Source of the DNA: Ophiura sarsii
Lineage: Eukaryota > Echinodermata > Ophiuroidea > Amphilepidida > Ophiuridae
Length of the DNA stretch: 64,000 nucleotides
Direction of reading: 5' to 3'
Assembly (NCBI GenBank): GCA_035610835.1
Contig: CM069459.1
Coordinates: forward strand, 60,544,923-60,608,922
The notes under the pieces were generated by a model, which saw only the letters and a program-made list of their open reading frames with translations, made no database searches and had not been told where the DNA came from. Shown here one piece after another: positions 32,378-43,506 of the stretch (positions are counted from its first letter, which is position 1; each line of letters begins with the position of its first letter). A program made the translations under genes and the position numbers.

Positions 32378-32874
32378 CACTTTCCACGCGGCAGGCGTCT
32401 GCAGACGACATTCCAACATTTTACAAAATGTAAAAAAATATCAACTTTATTGAATATCATTACCATATATTATAAAAAAACCTGAGAAATGCATTCAAAT
32501 AAGTACAAAAATGCCGTTTTTTTTTCTCAAGCGTTTTTACATCGTTTATACATCGTTTTTGCATCGATTTTAAAACGATGTTTTTTTCTATTGTTAAAAG
32601 CATCGGGAAAATATCGGTGATTAACACCCCGCTGGGGCCGCCTCTCTACTTATCTGGCGTTAACAATAGAACTATTGTAGTACTGTCGATTGAGCCATCA
32701 GCGGGGTGTTAATCACCGATATTTTCCCGATGCTTTTAACAATAGAAAAAAAACATCGTTTTAAAATCGTTTTAAAATCGATGTAAAAACGCTTGAGAGA
32801 ATGGACATGGCCCCTTAGAAGTTGGGCAGAAATCTCTTTTGTATATGGTACAACTAATAGCCGCGTGGAAAATG
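32378..32874. mobile_element. TTAA MITE (CACTTTCCACGCGGC family) with a nested MITE
   Basis: TTAA at 32374-32377 and 32875-32878. The outer ends CACTTTCCACGCGGCAGGCG and AATAGCCGCGTGGAAAATG match 54172-54391. A second palindromic element (about 32526-32797, arms CTCAAGCGTTTTTACATCG and complement, with AGCGGGGTGTTAATCACCG) sits inside. Removing it leaves about 225 bp, the family's size. Confidence 0.85.
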
Positions 32875-33183
32875 TTAATAATGCGTTGGATAGTGAATTT
32901 AATATTGTTAGATTGAATTGATCGTCCATTTTTGACGATTCTTACTTGTATATTAAAATATTATTAAGTCATGGAAATATAATTGATAAAATTGATATTA
33001 AACGTGTTTGCTTCCGAACGATATGAGCATCAACCCACCGTCTGTTTGTGATAATACTCATTTGTGTAATATAATATTAATAAGCCATGACAATATATTT
33101 GTCAAATTGATAATAAAAGTGTTTCGCTTCCGATACCCATCATCAACCCATCAATTTTTGGGAAAAGTAGACTACTATAGAGT

Positions 33184-33540
33184 TTGTGTGGTCTAGTGGA
33201 TAAGACGCCGGTCTCACGATGCAAAGGTTGTGAGTTCGAGCCCCGCTAGGTCCAACATGTTTGTATCCTTGGGCAAGGTACTCAATTGCCTCGTGCCTCG
33301 TCGACCCAAGCGAGATTGGGGAGCTGTTAAAAAGGGTGATATTACAATATAAGGGCTGATATTGATGTGCGCCTAGCCGGCGGCCTTCGATAGATGAAAG
33401 CGAAATGAATTGTGACGATTTCCTAACGACAGTGTAATAATAATATATATAGGCTACAGCGCCATGAGCGTCGCTTGCGGCGGATACCGGCGCTATATAA
33501 ATATCCACTTTTACTATTATTATTACCTTTACCTTACACC
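33184..33540 (+). mobile_element. tRNA-derived SINE with LINE-like 3' tail
   Basis: The head (33184-33254) has A box TGGTCTAGTGG and B box GAGTTCGAGCCCC. A body with CTTGGGCAAGGTACTCAATT follows, and the end reads CTACAGCGCCATGAG, GGCGCTATATAAATATC and (ATT)n. The tail matches that of the L2/CR1 LINE at 56025-56102, indicating shared reverse-transcriptase recognition. The minus-strand open frame across it is not a gene. Confidence 0.85.
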
Positions 33541-34275
33541 TATATAGATATATGCTCATAAAGATGACACAATGATGGTTAAACTAATTAATTGACCAAG
33601 GACCCATATATATTAGTAGCGCCATTTATACATTTTGTAAACAGGATTTGTAAACTACCAAATCCCTACCCTTAGAGATTTGCTCTGAAAGATAACATAT
33701 GCTAAGTTCACATTGTATACCGGTGGACCTCAAGTTTATGGTATTCAACATATTATGATTTGAACCTGTTCCACTACCTAAAATACCTACCTCTAGAGAG
33801 ATGCTCTGAAGGATACCATTATGTAAAAAAAAGGAAATGTCCTAAAATCTAATCTGTGTACTTTTTGTATCAATATAAGGAGTTAATGGCAATTGGTGCC
33901 AACATTGTTTTGTATATTACCTTGTCAGCGCTACTCCTTTGGTCATTCTCAATTTAGGTTTGCGCCCTCTGTCGTAACACTTCAGACAGCAGCATGGTGG
34001 ATATCAACTGAGGACACTTCAACTTTTTCAACCATAGGAAATTATTAAGAAGACTTCAAGGCATCAACGAGTTTAAATGAAATAGTTCTCTACTTCAAAC
34101 TCAGGCGTTGTTCATTGTAAGTTTTCTCTATGGAGTGTTTTCGACTAGTTCTTCGATGCGTTTGCAAGCCAGACCCGGTTGTTTATCCAAGTAGGGAATT
34201 ACTGTCTTACTTAAAAAAACGCTTTCATTAATCGACCCTAATAATGTGCTCGTGATCGGAATAACCTATGTGCTC
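33541..34275. other. No gene seen; possible promoter or 5' UTR of an exon at 34276
   Basis: Unremarkable sequence. No TATA box or other regulatory element can be singled out with confidence. Confidence 0.4.
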
Positions 34276-34402
34276 ATGAGCGGATCCGAACCAGTGACCT
34301 TTGTTCTAGATCCTCTGCACTATATTTGTGAAATAAATCAATATGACGATGTTAGTTTACTGTTACTGATTGTTGTTCTACCATCATTGTGTGGGGCGCA
34401 AG
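34276..34402 (+). CDS. Possible first exon with signal peptide
   Basis: An ATG at 34276 opens a frame that runs to a strong donor (AAG, then GTAAGT at 34403), leaving in phase 1. It ends DDVSLLLLIVVLPSLCGAQ, a hydrophobic core with a plausible A-x-A-like cleavage region, but with an unusually long, charged N-terminal stretch of about 25 residues. It could start another extracellular gene on the plus strand, with 37893-37984 as the next exon. Evidence is limited to frame, donor and hydrophobicity. Confidence 0.35.
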
Positions 34403-34929
34403 GTAAGTGTAGTTTTATTCAGGATTGTTGGATATTTTATTTGAGCGAATGTTTCCAAATTGCAAAATGAAAGTGAAGAGGGCAAGCAATATTGGAGATA
34501 CTAGGTATACATTTCTTCTCGCATGTGTTTGAGATTTGAGAACCACCTAACTAACAAAGTGAAAGTAAAATGTTTTCTTCAAGAGCGGCGCATACTAGTC
34601 CTATATACGTGAATACCATTCCCGGGGTATTTCTTGATAAAAGACGAAATAATATTTATTTATTGAAATTTCTATTTACACCCGTACAAAACAGGTCATT
34701 AAAAAGGAGACATTTCATGAGGCAGTGCAAATTGTGACTCGCCATATGATTACATGATTCCAAACTTTTGTACAACTATACACAATGCTATCAATACATA
34801 CCAACAAAAAATACCCCTTAGTCTTTGCACTAGAATTGGTTTCCTATGGGATATCATTGATTTGTATTGTCCACTATGTGCTATCTCAACCAGTCAGGCA
34901 TGGGGATGAATGGGTAACAGGCATCAACA

Positions 34930-35320
34930 GGGAGTCGGTACGCAAACATTTTTAATGCGTAATCACAAACTAACCAAGGATATCCCATTGAAACCCAATT
35001 TTAGTGCAAGAATTGTTTTGGTAGTTGTGGTTGATTAAACAATCATAAACATCAACAATATCCACTCGATTTTTATGAATGAGGTATCAAACTACGAAGA
35101 GGACATTTACTCATGACGTGTAGGCCCTATATCTACGATTTTTCGTATCGATTATTAATTATAGATTAACCAACATTAAAGTACCTGGGCAGGGACTGTT
35201 TGTGTTATGTGTACACCGGTTTTGATGTGTTCATTGATACAATGATTGCAAGTATTTAGTTTTAACGCTTCAGTAGATTCCATAATGAATATGGGCCTAT
35301 CTACCAAACAGGGAGTCTGT
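34930..35320. repeat. Direct repeat, copy 1 (partner at 37478)
   Basis: Shares long stretches with 37478-37818, for example CACAAACTAACCAAGGATAT, TTTTTATGAATGAGGTATCA and CAGGGAGTCTGTTGAAC. The copies are diverged by small indels. Confidence 0.85.
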
Positions 35321-35336
35321 TGAACAGTCTATAGCT

Positions 35337-35583
35337 GCGTTAAGACAGGCGTAAATTCGTTAAGAGTAAGATCGGAGTAAGGTCGGATTAACGATTGTCC
35401 ATGTTAAACTTCCGAGTAGTGACCGTGTGGACGGAACCCGTGTTAACTAATCCGACCTTACTCCGACCCGATTTAATCCTGAGATTTCTCAGGAGTAACG
35501 CGCTTAACACGAGCTGCAGTTCGGATTATCACGCCCGTGTGGATGCACTTAACACGATCTCTGGCGTAAACCTTCGCCGATGA
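35337..35583. mobile_element. Possible MITE with internal inverted repeats
   Basis: GTAAGATCGGAGTAAGGTCG (35366) is inverted as CGACCTTACTCCGAC (35452), and TTAACACGA and GTGTGGA motifs recur. It lies between the two copies of the direct repeat. Related motifs (CCGTGTGGAC) recur at 37130-37220. Confidence 0.45.
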
Positions 35584-37477
35584 TGTGACGATGCCACAAA
35601 CGCATCCGATGCTGCTCATCCCTATCAGATCGTCTGCCTTGAAAAAATACCGCTGTTGCTATCAGCAAAGGCATTCAATCTTGTATACCACCATCAGGGA
35701 TAGCACTGGATCAAAAATGTGAGAGGTCCCATGAAATTTTTCAGGACCCCGTAGGACTTCAAAAAACAAATTTAAGGGGTCCACCAAGAAATTGAGGGGT
35801 CCTGAAGTTTGGGTATTTGAAAATTTGACTTTTTTCCTGACAGTTTTAATGAATTTATATTGTGAGCAAAGGATGGATATGTAATTTACCGAATATTTTA
35901 AGGTTTCCATTTCCACAGATCGTCAAATTTAAGGGGTCCCTTCAATTTTGATCGGGACCCGCAAGTCTTTCCAATTTGAAACCTGACGCGTCACTATTAG
36001 AAAGTGAGAGGTCTAGGACGCGCAGACGCGTCAGAATGCGACCCCTGACCACCATCCGTAAAGAGGCGAAAAATTAGTAACAAAAAGAGAAATTTCGATC
36101 TTGAATTTATGTTTAGGGGTGAGCGCGGGGCGGGTCCGCCCACCACGTGTTTCTCATCACGTGACTGTTGAAAAGTATCAGACTGGTGTAATTTAGTTGC
36201 ACCGGTCATAGCAAAGTAACTATTAAAACTTCAGACCCGGATACATCTCCCATAAGGATTTATATTGAATAATTGTTTTTGAATAATTTAAGTAAAATTA
36301 TTTGTCATTAAAAATGTTGCATTAATCTAGAGACATCACAGCGATGGTTCTAATTTTTATAGTCATTCAAAGGGTAAGGGCTTTGCCTAACATATTATGC
36401 AGTTAAAAACTTCCCAGTCCGTGTTTAGGTATACCATGAGATTTACAAAAAAATGGGCCCTGGGGCGAGTTCGCCCAAAATCATGCCCAATTACACGCTA
36501 AGAAGGGGGCGGACTCGCCCCAACATAATAAATGGACACATGATGTGTCCATTTCATATGTTGGGGCCACATGGCCTAATTTGTAATTGTTGTGTCTAGT
36601 TGACTTTTAATCAATCTTTACATGGAATAACTGATAGTTTATTGCACATGAAGCCGGACAAGCTTGCCCATCATGAGGGCGAACCTGCCCCGGCGTGAGT
36701 AGTGTGGGGTAAGTCCGCCCTGTTGGTTATTTTCCTTACTCCTGCACTTACTAAAAGTTCTAGAGTGCTGAAACTATGGGGTATGGAGCTAAGAAACGTA
36801 GCTTTCATTTGGAGTAGGATAGCTTTCTAACTTGTAAAATGAGTCCGCTAGCAAGCCTGAAAATTAGAGGGCGGACTAGGAGGGCTCTCCCCTACAAGCG
36901 AGCGATAAATAAACCTAGCTGAAATAATCGAATAAAGGAACCGACAATTTGGAAATAACGGAATAAATCGTATTGTAAACTGGAAACCAATGCTTAGCAC
37001 CAGGCTGCCGAAAACGGGATTCGAAATAATCAGAACTCCGATATTTACCGATATTTACTCCTAAGCCCCCTGCGATGGTCGTGTTAACTTTGTCGGAAAA
37101 CTTCGGAGTAACGTTATATATATTTAGTACCGTGTGGACAACTGTCCAGAGTAGAGGTAATCTTTGTGGAATTTTGATTGCTGCAGGGTCTAAATTTACG
37201 CCGATCACTTATGCCCGTCTGAACATGCCTATTGTGTATCTAATACTAGGCTGAATTATGAAATGAAAAGCATACAAAGTGTATTGTTAACATTTGAATT
37301 GCAGAATAACTGAAAAAGAGAAAGATGAATAACCATGGTAACAGAGAGTCGGTACACAGATCATACGACTTGTTAAGTAAGCAAGTAATGCACCGCGCTT
37401 CACAAAACAAGCGCGGAGGTTCGGCGCCTTCAGAGCGTTGTGCTGTCCTGTCGTTCTACGTAGGTGTGTGATGGTAG
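35584..37477. other. No gene seen; repeated GGGCGA-TTCGCCC-like motifs
   Basis: 36450-36900 holds several short GC-rich blocks such as GGGGCGAGTTCGCCC and GGGGGCGGACTCGCCCC in AT-rich DNA. No domain-bearing frame. Confidence 0.4.
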
Positions 37478-37818
37478 GAGTCAGTACACAAACATTTGTA
37501 ATGCGTAATCACAAACTAACCAAGGATATCCCATTGAAACCCAATTTTAGTGCAAGAATTTTTAGTAGTTGTGTTTGATTAAAAAATCATAAATATCAAC
37601 AATATCCCCTCGATTTTTATGAATGAGGTATCAAACTACGGAGAAGAAATTTACCCATCTCAGATTTTTCGTATCGATTATTAATTTTGGATTAGCATGT
37701 GTACACCGATTTTGATGTGTTCATTGATACAATGATTGCAAGTATTTTGGTTGTAACGCTTCAGTAGATTCCATAATAAACAGTATGGGCCTATCTACAA
37801 TGCAGGGAGTCTGTTGAA
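37478..37818. repeat. Direct repeat, copy 2 (partner at 34930)
   Basis: See the copy at 34930-35320. It has the same order of blocks and lacks about 50 bp present in copy 1. Confidence 0.85.
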
Positions 37819-37892
37819 CCTTATATGGGTATGTAGGCTAATACTACAGTCATCTAGCGTGTCACGCAAATGGTCGCTATTTTCTTTTTCAG

Positions 37893-37984
37893 CTATCGCG
37901 AATGACCTCGCTCGGCCAACGGACGGTTTTTGCAAGAATGAAAATGTGAAGAGTTTTAAATTTGCTATTTTTGTGTCATTTCAG
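37893..37984 (+). CDS. Possible internal exon, phase 1 to 0
   Basis: Pyrimidine-rich acceptor (TTTCTTTTTCAG, ends 37892) and donor GTAAAA at 37985. Read in phase 1 it encodes AIANDLARPTDGFCKNENVK, then SFKFAIFVSFQ, without stops. It could follow the candidate first exon at 34276-34402, which leaves in phase 1. No domain recognised and no later exon found before the LINE at 38.4 kb. Confidence 0.3.
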
Positions 37985-38404
37985 GTAAAATCTCCACTAT
38001 AAACTCCTTATTATGGTTGACAAGGCTTCAATCTTAATTGATACGGGTGATTTGATCCTTTAAAAAATGATGTGTAGGACCTAAAATACTGAAAACAGTA
38101 TCGTAATTTTCCTGCAATATTTACATTGAAAAGTGTCTCCATAAATTTGCCATATCTCGTTAAAAATGGTCACTACCCTCATGAATAATTTGCAGCAAAT
38201 AAAGTGTAGTCTTCGTCTCCCTAAAATGTCAACATTCGGGAGGCTTATTGCTACAAACGGTCAAGACCAGGAAAATAAGATGATTAGACGATTTTATTGT
38301 GGCAAATTTTGCACATTCAGTCATTCTCTGTGTAGAAAGTCGCGTTTCCGATCGATGAACCTATTGTCCCGTCACCTTACCTTGATACCTTGATGCCTCC
38401 ATCA

Positions 38405-39124
38405 CTACTGATGATTTGCGACCATATTTGCACTCTTCTTAGTGTTCTTTCTCCACTTTGATCTATCTTGTGCTGCACGTTTGGCTTGAACGTAGTAGAG
38501 ACTAGTCCATTCCCTGATGTTATCAAACCAGGTTTTCTTCTGTCTACCATGTTTTCTCTTTCCTTCTACTTCTCCCTTAATGAGGTTGAGAGATAGGGGG
38601 CTTCCACTTCCCCTCAGCGTATGGCCGAAGTATCCTAGTTTAAGGCTTACAACCTTTCCCAACAGTTGTCTATCTGTTTCTAGCTCTTGCAAAATGCTAA
38701 CATTTGTTCTTTTCTGCTTCCAGTTGATGTTAAGCATTCTCCTCCATAGCCACATTTCAGCTGCCATTATTCTGTTCTCATCTGCTTTGCACAGTGTCCA
38801 GCTTTCAGCGCCATAAATGAATGCACTCCATACAAGAGTCTTGACCAATTTCATTTTGAGGTGATTGGAAAGGTTTTTGTCATTCCAGATCAATTGCAGG
38901 TCTATCATTCTTTTCTTGGCAATGGCAATCCTTGATTTGATGTCATTTGAGCAGTTGGCATTAGCTCTCTTTGTAGATCCAAGATACTTAAAGTGATCTA
39001 CATGTTCAACTCTCTCACCGTCGATCATGATGTTATGATGTTCTTCAGGATCACCTCCTGCGACAAGTAATTTGGTCTTCTTGACATTTAGCCTCAAGTT
39101 CAGCTCCTTTCCTACATCATTCAC
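38405..39124 (-). pseudogene. RTE LINE, RT C-terminal region
   Basis: 239 open codons: NDVGKELNLRLNVKKTKLLV, FKYLGSTKRAN, YGAESWTLCKADENRIMAAE, MWLWRRMLNINW and FGHTLRGSG. These are the thumb and post-RT motifs of RTE-like LINEs. It belongs to the element at 38390-41560 and joins the upstream RT only through the frameshift at about 39165. Confidence 0.8.
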
Positions 39125-40250
39125 ACTGTTGGTTAGGTGTACAATTTCCTCCTCTGAATTGGCAATAAGTGCGGTGTCGTCAGCATCGTAAGTTTGAAAT
39201 ATGTGTTCCCCCTACTTTAATTCCATATTTTGAGACCTCTGCCTCTCGCATGCCCTTCTCGGTGTAGGTGACAAAAATATGTGGTGATATTATGCATCCT
39301 TGTCTTGCTCCTTTTCCAATCTCAAATTCCTTTGTCTGTTCACCATTCCATCTTATTGTAGTTCTATGGTTCACATACAGAGATTTCAAGAGTGCGACGA
39401 GATGCTTGGGGAAGCCCATTTCCAGAAATGCCTCAAAAAGTGTGCAGTGGCTTACTGAATCAAAAGCCTTGGAGTAGTTTATGAACATAATGAATACTTT
39501 TTGATCAATGGCAATTACTTTCTCCATCAGAATTTGTAAGCATATTAGCATGTCTCTTGTTCCTCTTCCTTTCCTGTACGCAGCTTGCTCTTCTGGTTGT
39601 TCATATTCCAACTTCCTCTTCAGGCGGTCAACAATTATCTACAGGAGGATTTTTGTGGTATGGCTAATCAGCGCAATAGTTCGGTAGTTTGAACACTGTT
39701 TTCGATCTCCTGTTTTAAATAAGACTCCAAACTTCTGTATCTTCCAATCTTGAGGCCAGTGGCAGCTTTTCCAGATGCTGGTACATAGTTTTAGTAGAAA
39801 TTTGATACCCGATATGCCTGTGGCTTTGATCAGCTCTGCAGGAATGCCATCTAGTCCAGGTGATTTTCCAGTGCTTAGTCTTTTCATAGCATGTTGAACT
39901 TCTGACAAGAGAGGTTGTGGTTCTTGATCTTCTGGAGAAATGTGTTCCTCAGTCAATGGATCTTCCTCCTCTGGTCTTTCAAACAGCTGAGCACCATACT
40001 CTTTCCATCTGTTCAAGATGTCTTCCTTATGGTCTAACACATTTCCAGCTTCATCTTTTATGCATGCCTGCTGTGATGGTATTTTGCCGTCATTTTCCAC
40101 AGATTTTATCATGTCAAACATTCTCGTGGATTTTCTAAATGTGTCAAAATCTCCTATCTTCTGGCACTGTTCTTCAAGCCAAGCTGCCTTGTCATTCCTA
40201 AGCTTCCATTGTATCTCTGATCTTACTGCTTTGAACCTTACATCTTGAGC
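39125..40250 (-). pseudogene. RTE LINE, reverse transcriptase core
   Basis: From 40250: AQDVRFKAVRSEIQWKLRND, then RMFDMIKSVEND (open from 40121), LSTGKSPGLDGIPAELIKA, SNYRTIALISHTTKILL, an in-frame TAG at 39639-39641, then AYRKGRGTRDM, YSKAFDSVSH, KGARQGCIISPHIF. The catalytic box reads YDADD in a shifted frame near 39165 where YADD is expected, so a small deletion disrupts the active site. Reverse transcription by this copy is impossible. Confidence 0.8.
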
Positions 40251-41214
40251 AGGAGAATTTCTTTGCTTTCTTGAGGTCTAGTTTTCGTTGTTTTTGCTTG
40301 AATTTATTTCTTGCCAGTTTCACTCGCATCTTTGCAAGCAGCAGCTTGTGGTCTGTGTCACAGTCTGCACCAGGATAGGTTTTGCAGTCGGTAAAGCTAG
40401 ACTTCCATCTTCTTTTGACCATGATGTAATCAATTTGATTTCTGCATCTATCTCCTGGTGATATCCATGTGTATCGATTTCTTTTGTGATGATCAAACAA
40501 AGTATTTGTGATAACAAAGTCATTGGCATGACAAAATTCTGCTAGTTTGTCGCCGCTTGCGTTTCTTTCTCCTAGACCAAATTGACCAATTCCACATGTG
40601 GTGTCTTCTCCTTCTCCAACTTTGGCATTTAAGTCACCCATCACTATACAGATATCACCTTTGCTTATTTTGTCCACGGTTGTTTGCAATTGATCATAGA
40701 AAAGGTCCTTGATACTTTCATCATGTGTTGATGTTGGAGCATAGACTTGGATTACCGTAACTAGTTTTGGCTTTGCTTTAAGCCTTACTGTAACAATACG
40801 GTCAGAAATTGCTGTGTACGTGTCCAGTGCTTTTTGTGCTTTACCCCTCAGAATGATGGCCACTCCACTTTCTCTTTTTCCATTTTGTTTTCCAGAGTAG
40901 ACCACTGTTGATGTTTTATTCGGTTTAAATAAGCCTTCTCCTTTCAATAGATCAAGCTTTCCAAGCTCATTCATTGTTCTCACGTTCCAAATGCCAATAC
41001 GGATCACTCCTTTTTTCTGACATAGGTTGACAGAAGGCTGATGAGAGGCATCACCGTCAAATGATATCCGTTCCGAAGACTTTAGGATACCACCGTCATT
41101 AGCAGCATCATCAGTCCCTGCAGCCTCTTCCCCAGTAACATTACGGGTGGGTTTCCTGAGGGGCTCAACTCCCACTTCGATTAAACGTTTAATTCTTTCT
41201 GATCTGCGCATCAT
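40250..41214 (-). pseudogene. RTE LINE, endonuclease domain with internal deletion
   Basis: The frame (338 codons, to 40198) starts MMRRSERIKRLIEVGVEPL. Endonuclease motifs: GIWNVRTMNELGKLDLL (N of motif I), YAPTSTHDE, VMGDLNAKVG (D-x-N), NRYTWISPGDRCRNQIDYIM and ADCDTDHKLL (catalytic D-H). Between LDLL and GEGLF about 30 residues usual in the family are missing, including the segment with the metal-binding Glu. The last residues after about 40255 are out of frame. Confidence 0.85.
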
Positions 41215-41560
41215 ATTGTATTCTCGAAAAGGTGTAATATCTCTTAAAGCAGTGGTTTCCCATTGCCTTCTGCTTCAGTGCTATCCCGCCCATCAGGATT
41301 ACTTGGATGTACCTCAAGTTAAGTTTTCATATGGCACTGTCATAAAACAACTGTTATCTGGATGTATGTTGTTAAATCCAGTTTTGCTCATTGTGAGCCA
41401 GGAGATTGAGACTTACCTCTCCTGGCTACCCTGGTCTGTCCGTCACCTACTGAACAAGTCAGAAGGCTAACAACCCCCACCTAGCTAGAAGGTAGACCAG
41501 GAAGTTTACCCGTTATCTCACAAGTCGGTCGTCCCCTCACACTACATGCTACACTATAGT

Positions 41561-43089
41561 GAATTCATCGAAGAGCGATCTTTGGTGCTCGGATGGGCAG
41601 GGGAGATGAGCAAAAATAAGATGTGCTGTCTTCTGGCGTATATGGGCTAGTTGTCGAAGGATCCCATTTGATTCCAACCTCCGGTCGAACCTCATCTATA
41701 ATGTGAATTGAAACAATTAAGCTGCCTTATGCAAAAACACACAACACTGTTCCAATGCATATTATTCTCGTCACAATAATAACACTAACAATAATGATAG
41801 GGGTAGGTATAAAAAATATATGGATCTCAAATTAAAAATTAAAAAACTCTGATATTTTCCGAACATTTCCGATCATACCATTTTAGTTCTTGGTCGTACT
41901 GTAATTTTAATGGCATATTTGGTTTCCTCATGCAATTTCCCTTCAGAAAATGTATACTTTTACTACCTCAGGGGGGTATACAAGCAAATATAAATGTGTA
42001 AAGTTAAAATCATGTCGCAAAAGCCAAAATCCGTGCGTAACGCGAAAGGAGGCGAGCTTAAAACACATGACCCTATACAAGCTACTCTAATTTTCACTAC
42101 ATGCTACATGCAATAGGCTACCAGGGACGGTCTCCTCCTTGATGTCCATCATTATATTACAAGAATGACAAGAGATTACAGGCTTTTCTATACAAGATAG
42201 AGGGGATCAAGATAAAGTAAATCAGCCGTGCGTGTAGTATCGCGGGAAACACATGTACAGTATTTCAAATGGATATCCCTAACATATGCTATGTCTATTA
42301 TACAGAGAGCATGTGGAACCACAGCAAAATTCCGATCTTTCCACCAACACTGTAATGTGAATATTTGAAGCAGATAATCATTCTCCAACCCTTCTAATCT
42401 TTTACTATATGAAAGATCAATGCTTTAAATTGAAGTCTGTGTTAGCAAATTAATATTCAAATGCTTCAGGGTTTTTAATCGCATATCACAAAATCATGAT
42501 AATTTAACCTCGGTTTTTAAATCAAGAATTACATCTTTCTATACAGTCAGTCATAAATGTACAATATATGATATGAATGATAGCAGAAAATGATAAATCA
42601 AACAACTGTGAATAAAACAGTAATTTCGGAAATCATCGGAGCTTGCATATTGCAATTACATCCCGTGAAAAGAAAAAAATGACCTTGCCGTGAACAGAGC
42701 GTGACCCGCTGGTTGCCTGACTAGGCAGAATTAAACCCAGTCATTAATGACATTTAAATCATTATACAAAAGTATATAATCGTTAACACTTGAATTGCAG
42801 AATACTTGAGTAAGAGGAAGATGAATAACCACAAATCGGTAAAAGATAATTAATAATTAATAATTAAAAGTCACCTCGTCCCTTTTTTTAAAGGGTCTAA
42901 TGTAGCTTCCAAATTAATGTTAATTAATAATAATTACTATTATTCTCAAACCAATAAAAGTTTGAATTGAAGGTCAAAAGGTCATCAAACATCTACTGAA
43001 TACTGTATAACATTCTCACGGTCTCGCTCGCCAATTTGTCTATGGCCTATGTGCATTGTGAAAATATTGTTTACCTTAACGAAAAGAGT
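41561..43089. other. Repeat debris, no gene seen
   Basis: 41805-42110 is a relative of 62690-62960 in the same orientation. 42775-42840 resembles 37265-37340. No gene recognised. Confidence 0.45.
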
Positions 43090-43412
43090 ATAGTGTATTG
43101 TGAAAATCAAGTCGACTGGAAAAATGGGGTTTTACCTATAAAATCCCATTTTTAATGATATAGTGTATTGTGAAAATCAAGTCGTCTGGAAAATGGGGGT
43201 TTTACCTATAAAATCCCATCTTTAATGATATAGTGTATTGTGAAAATCAAGTCGACTAGAAAAATGGGGTTTTACCTATAAAATCCCAATTTGTAATGAA
43301 AGTACCGTGTATTGTGAAAATCAAGTCAACTTGAAAATTCGGAAATTACCTAAAATTCCATTCTTAAAATGTATACAAATGTGTATTGTGATAATCAATT
43401 CAACTTGGAAAA
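43090..43412. repeat. ~70-bp tandem repeat, five units
   Basis: TAGTGTATTGTGAAAATCAA starts units at 43090, 43160 and 43230. Two more diverged units follow at about 43307 and 43381. Confidence 0.9.
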
Positions 43413-43506
43413 ATAGAGTTAATAATATTTTTAGATTAGCACAAGTTAATGGCAGCATCATGCCCCTCTGGCTATACACAGCCAGTAGATAAACTCCGCA
43501 CAAAAT

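Larger units (their letters stand above)
38390..41560 (-). mobile_element. RTE-type LINE, nearly full length, inactive
   Basis: Order on the minus strand: 5' region (about 41560-41215), AP-type endonuclease (41214-40250), reverse transcriptase (40250-39130) and C-terminal region with YGAESWTL and FGHTLRG (39124-38405). This is the arrangement of RTE/BovB-like elements. It carries at least two frameshifts, one in-frame stop and an internal deletion. Confidence 0.8.

Noticed and set aside
33143..33559. 138-residue minus-strand frame
   Set aside because: It is the complement of the tRNA-derived SINE.
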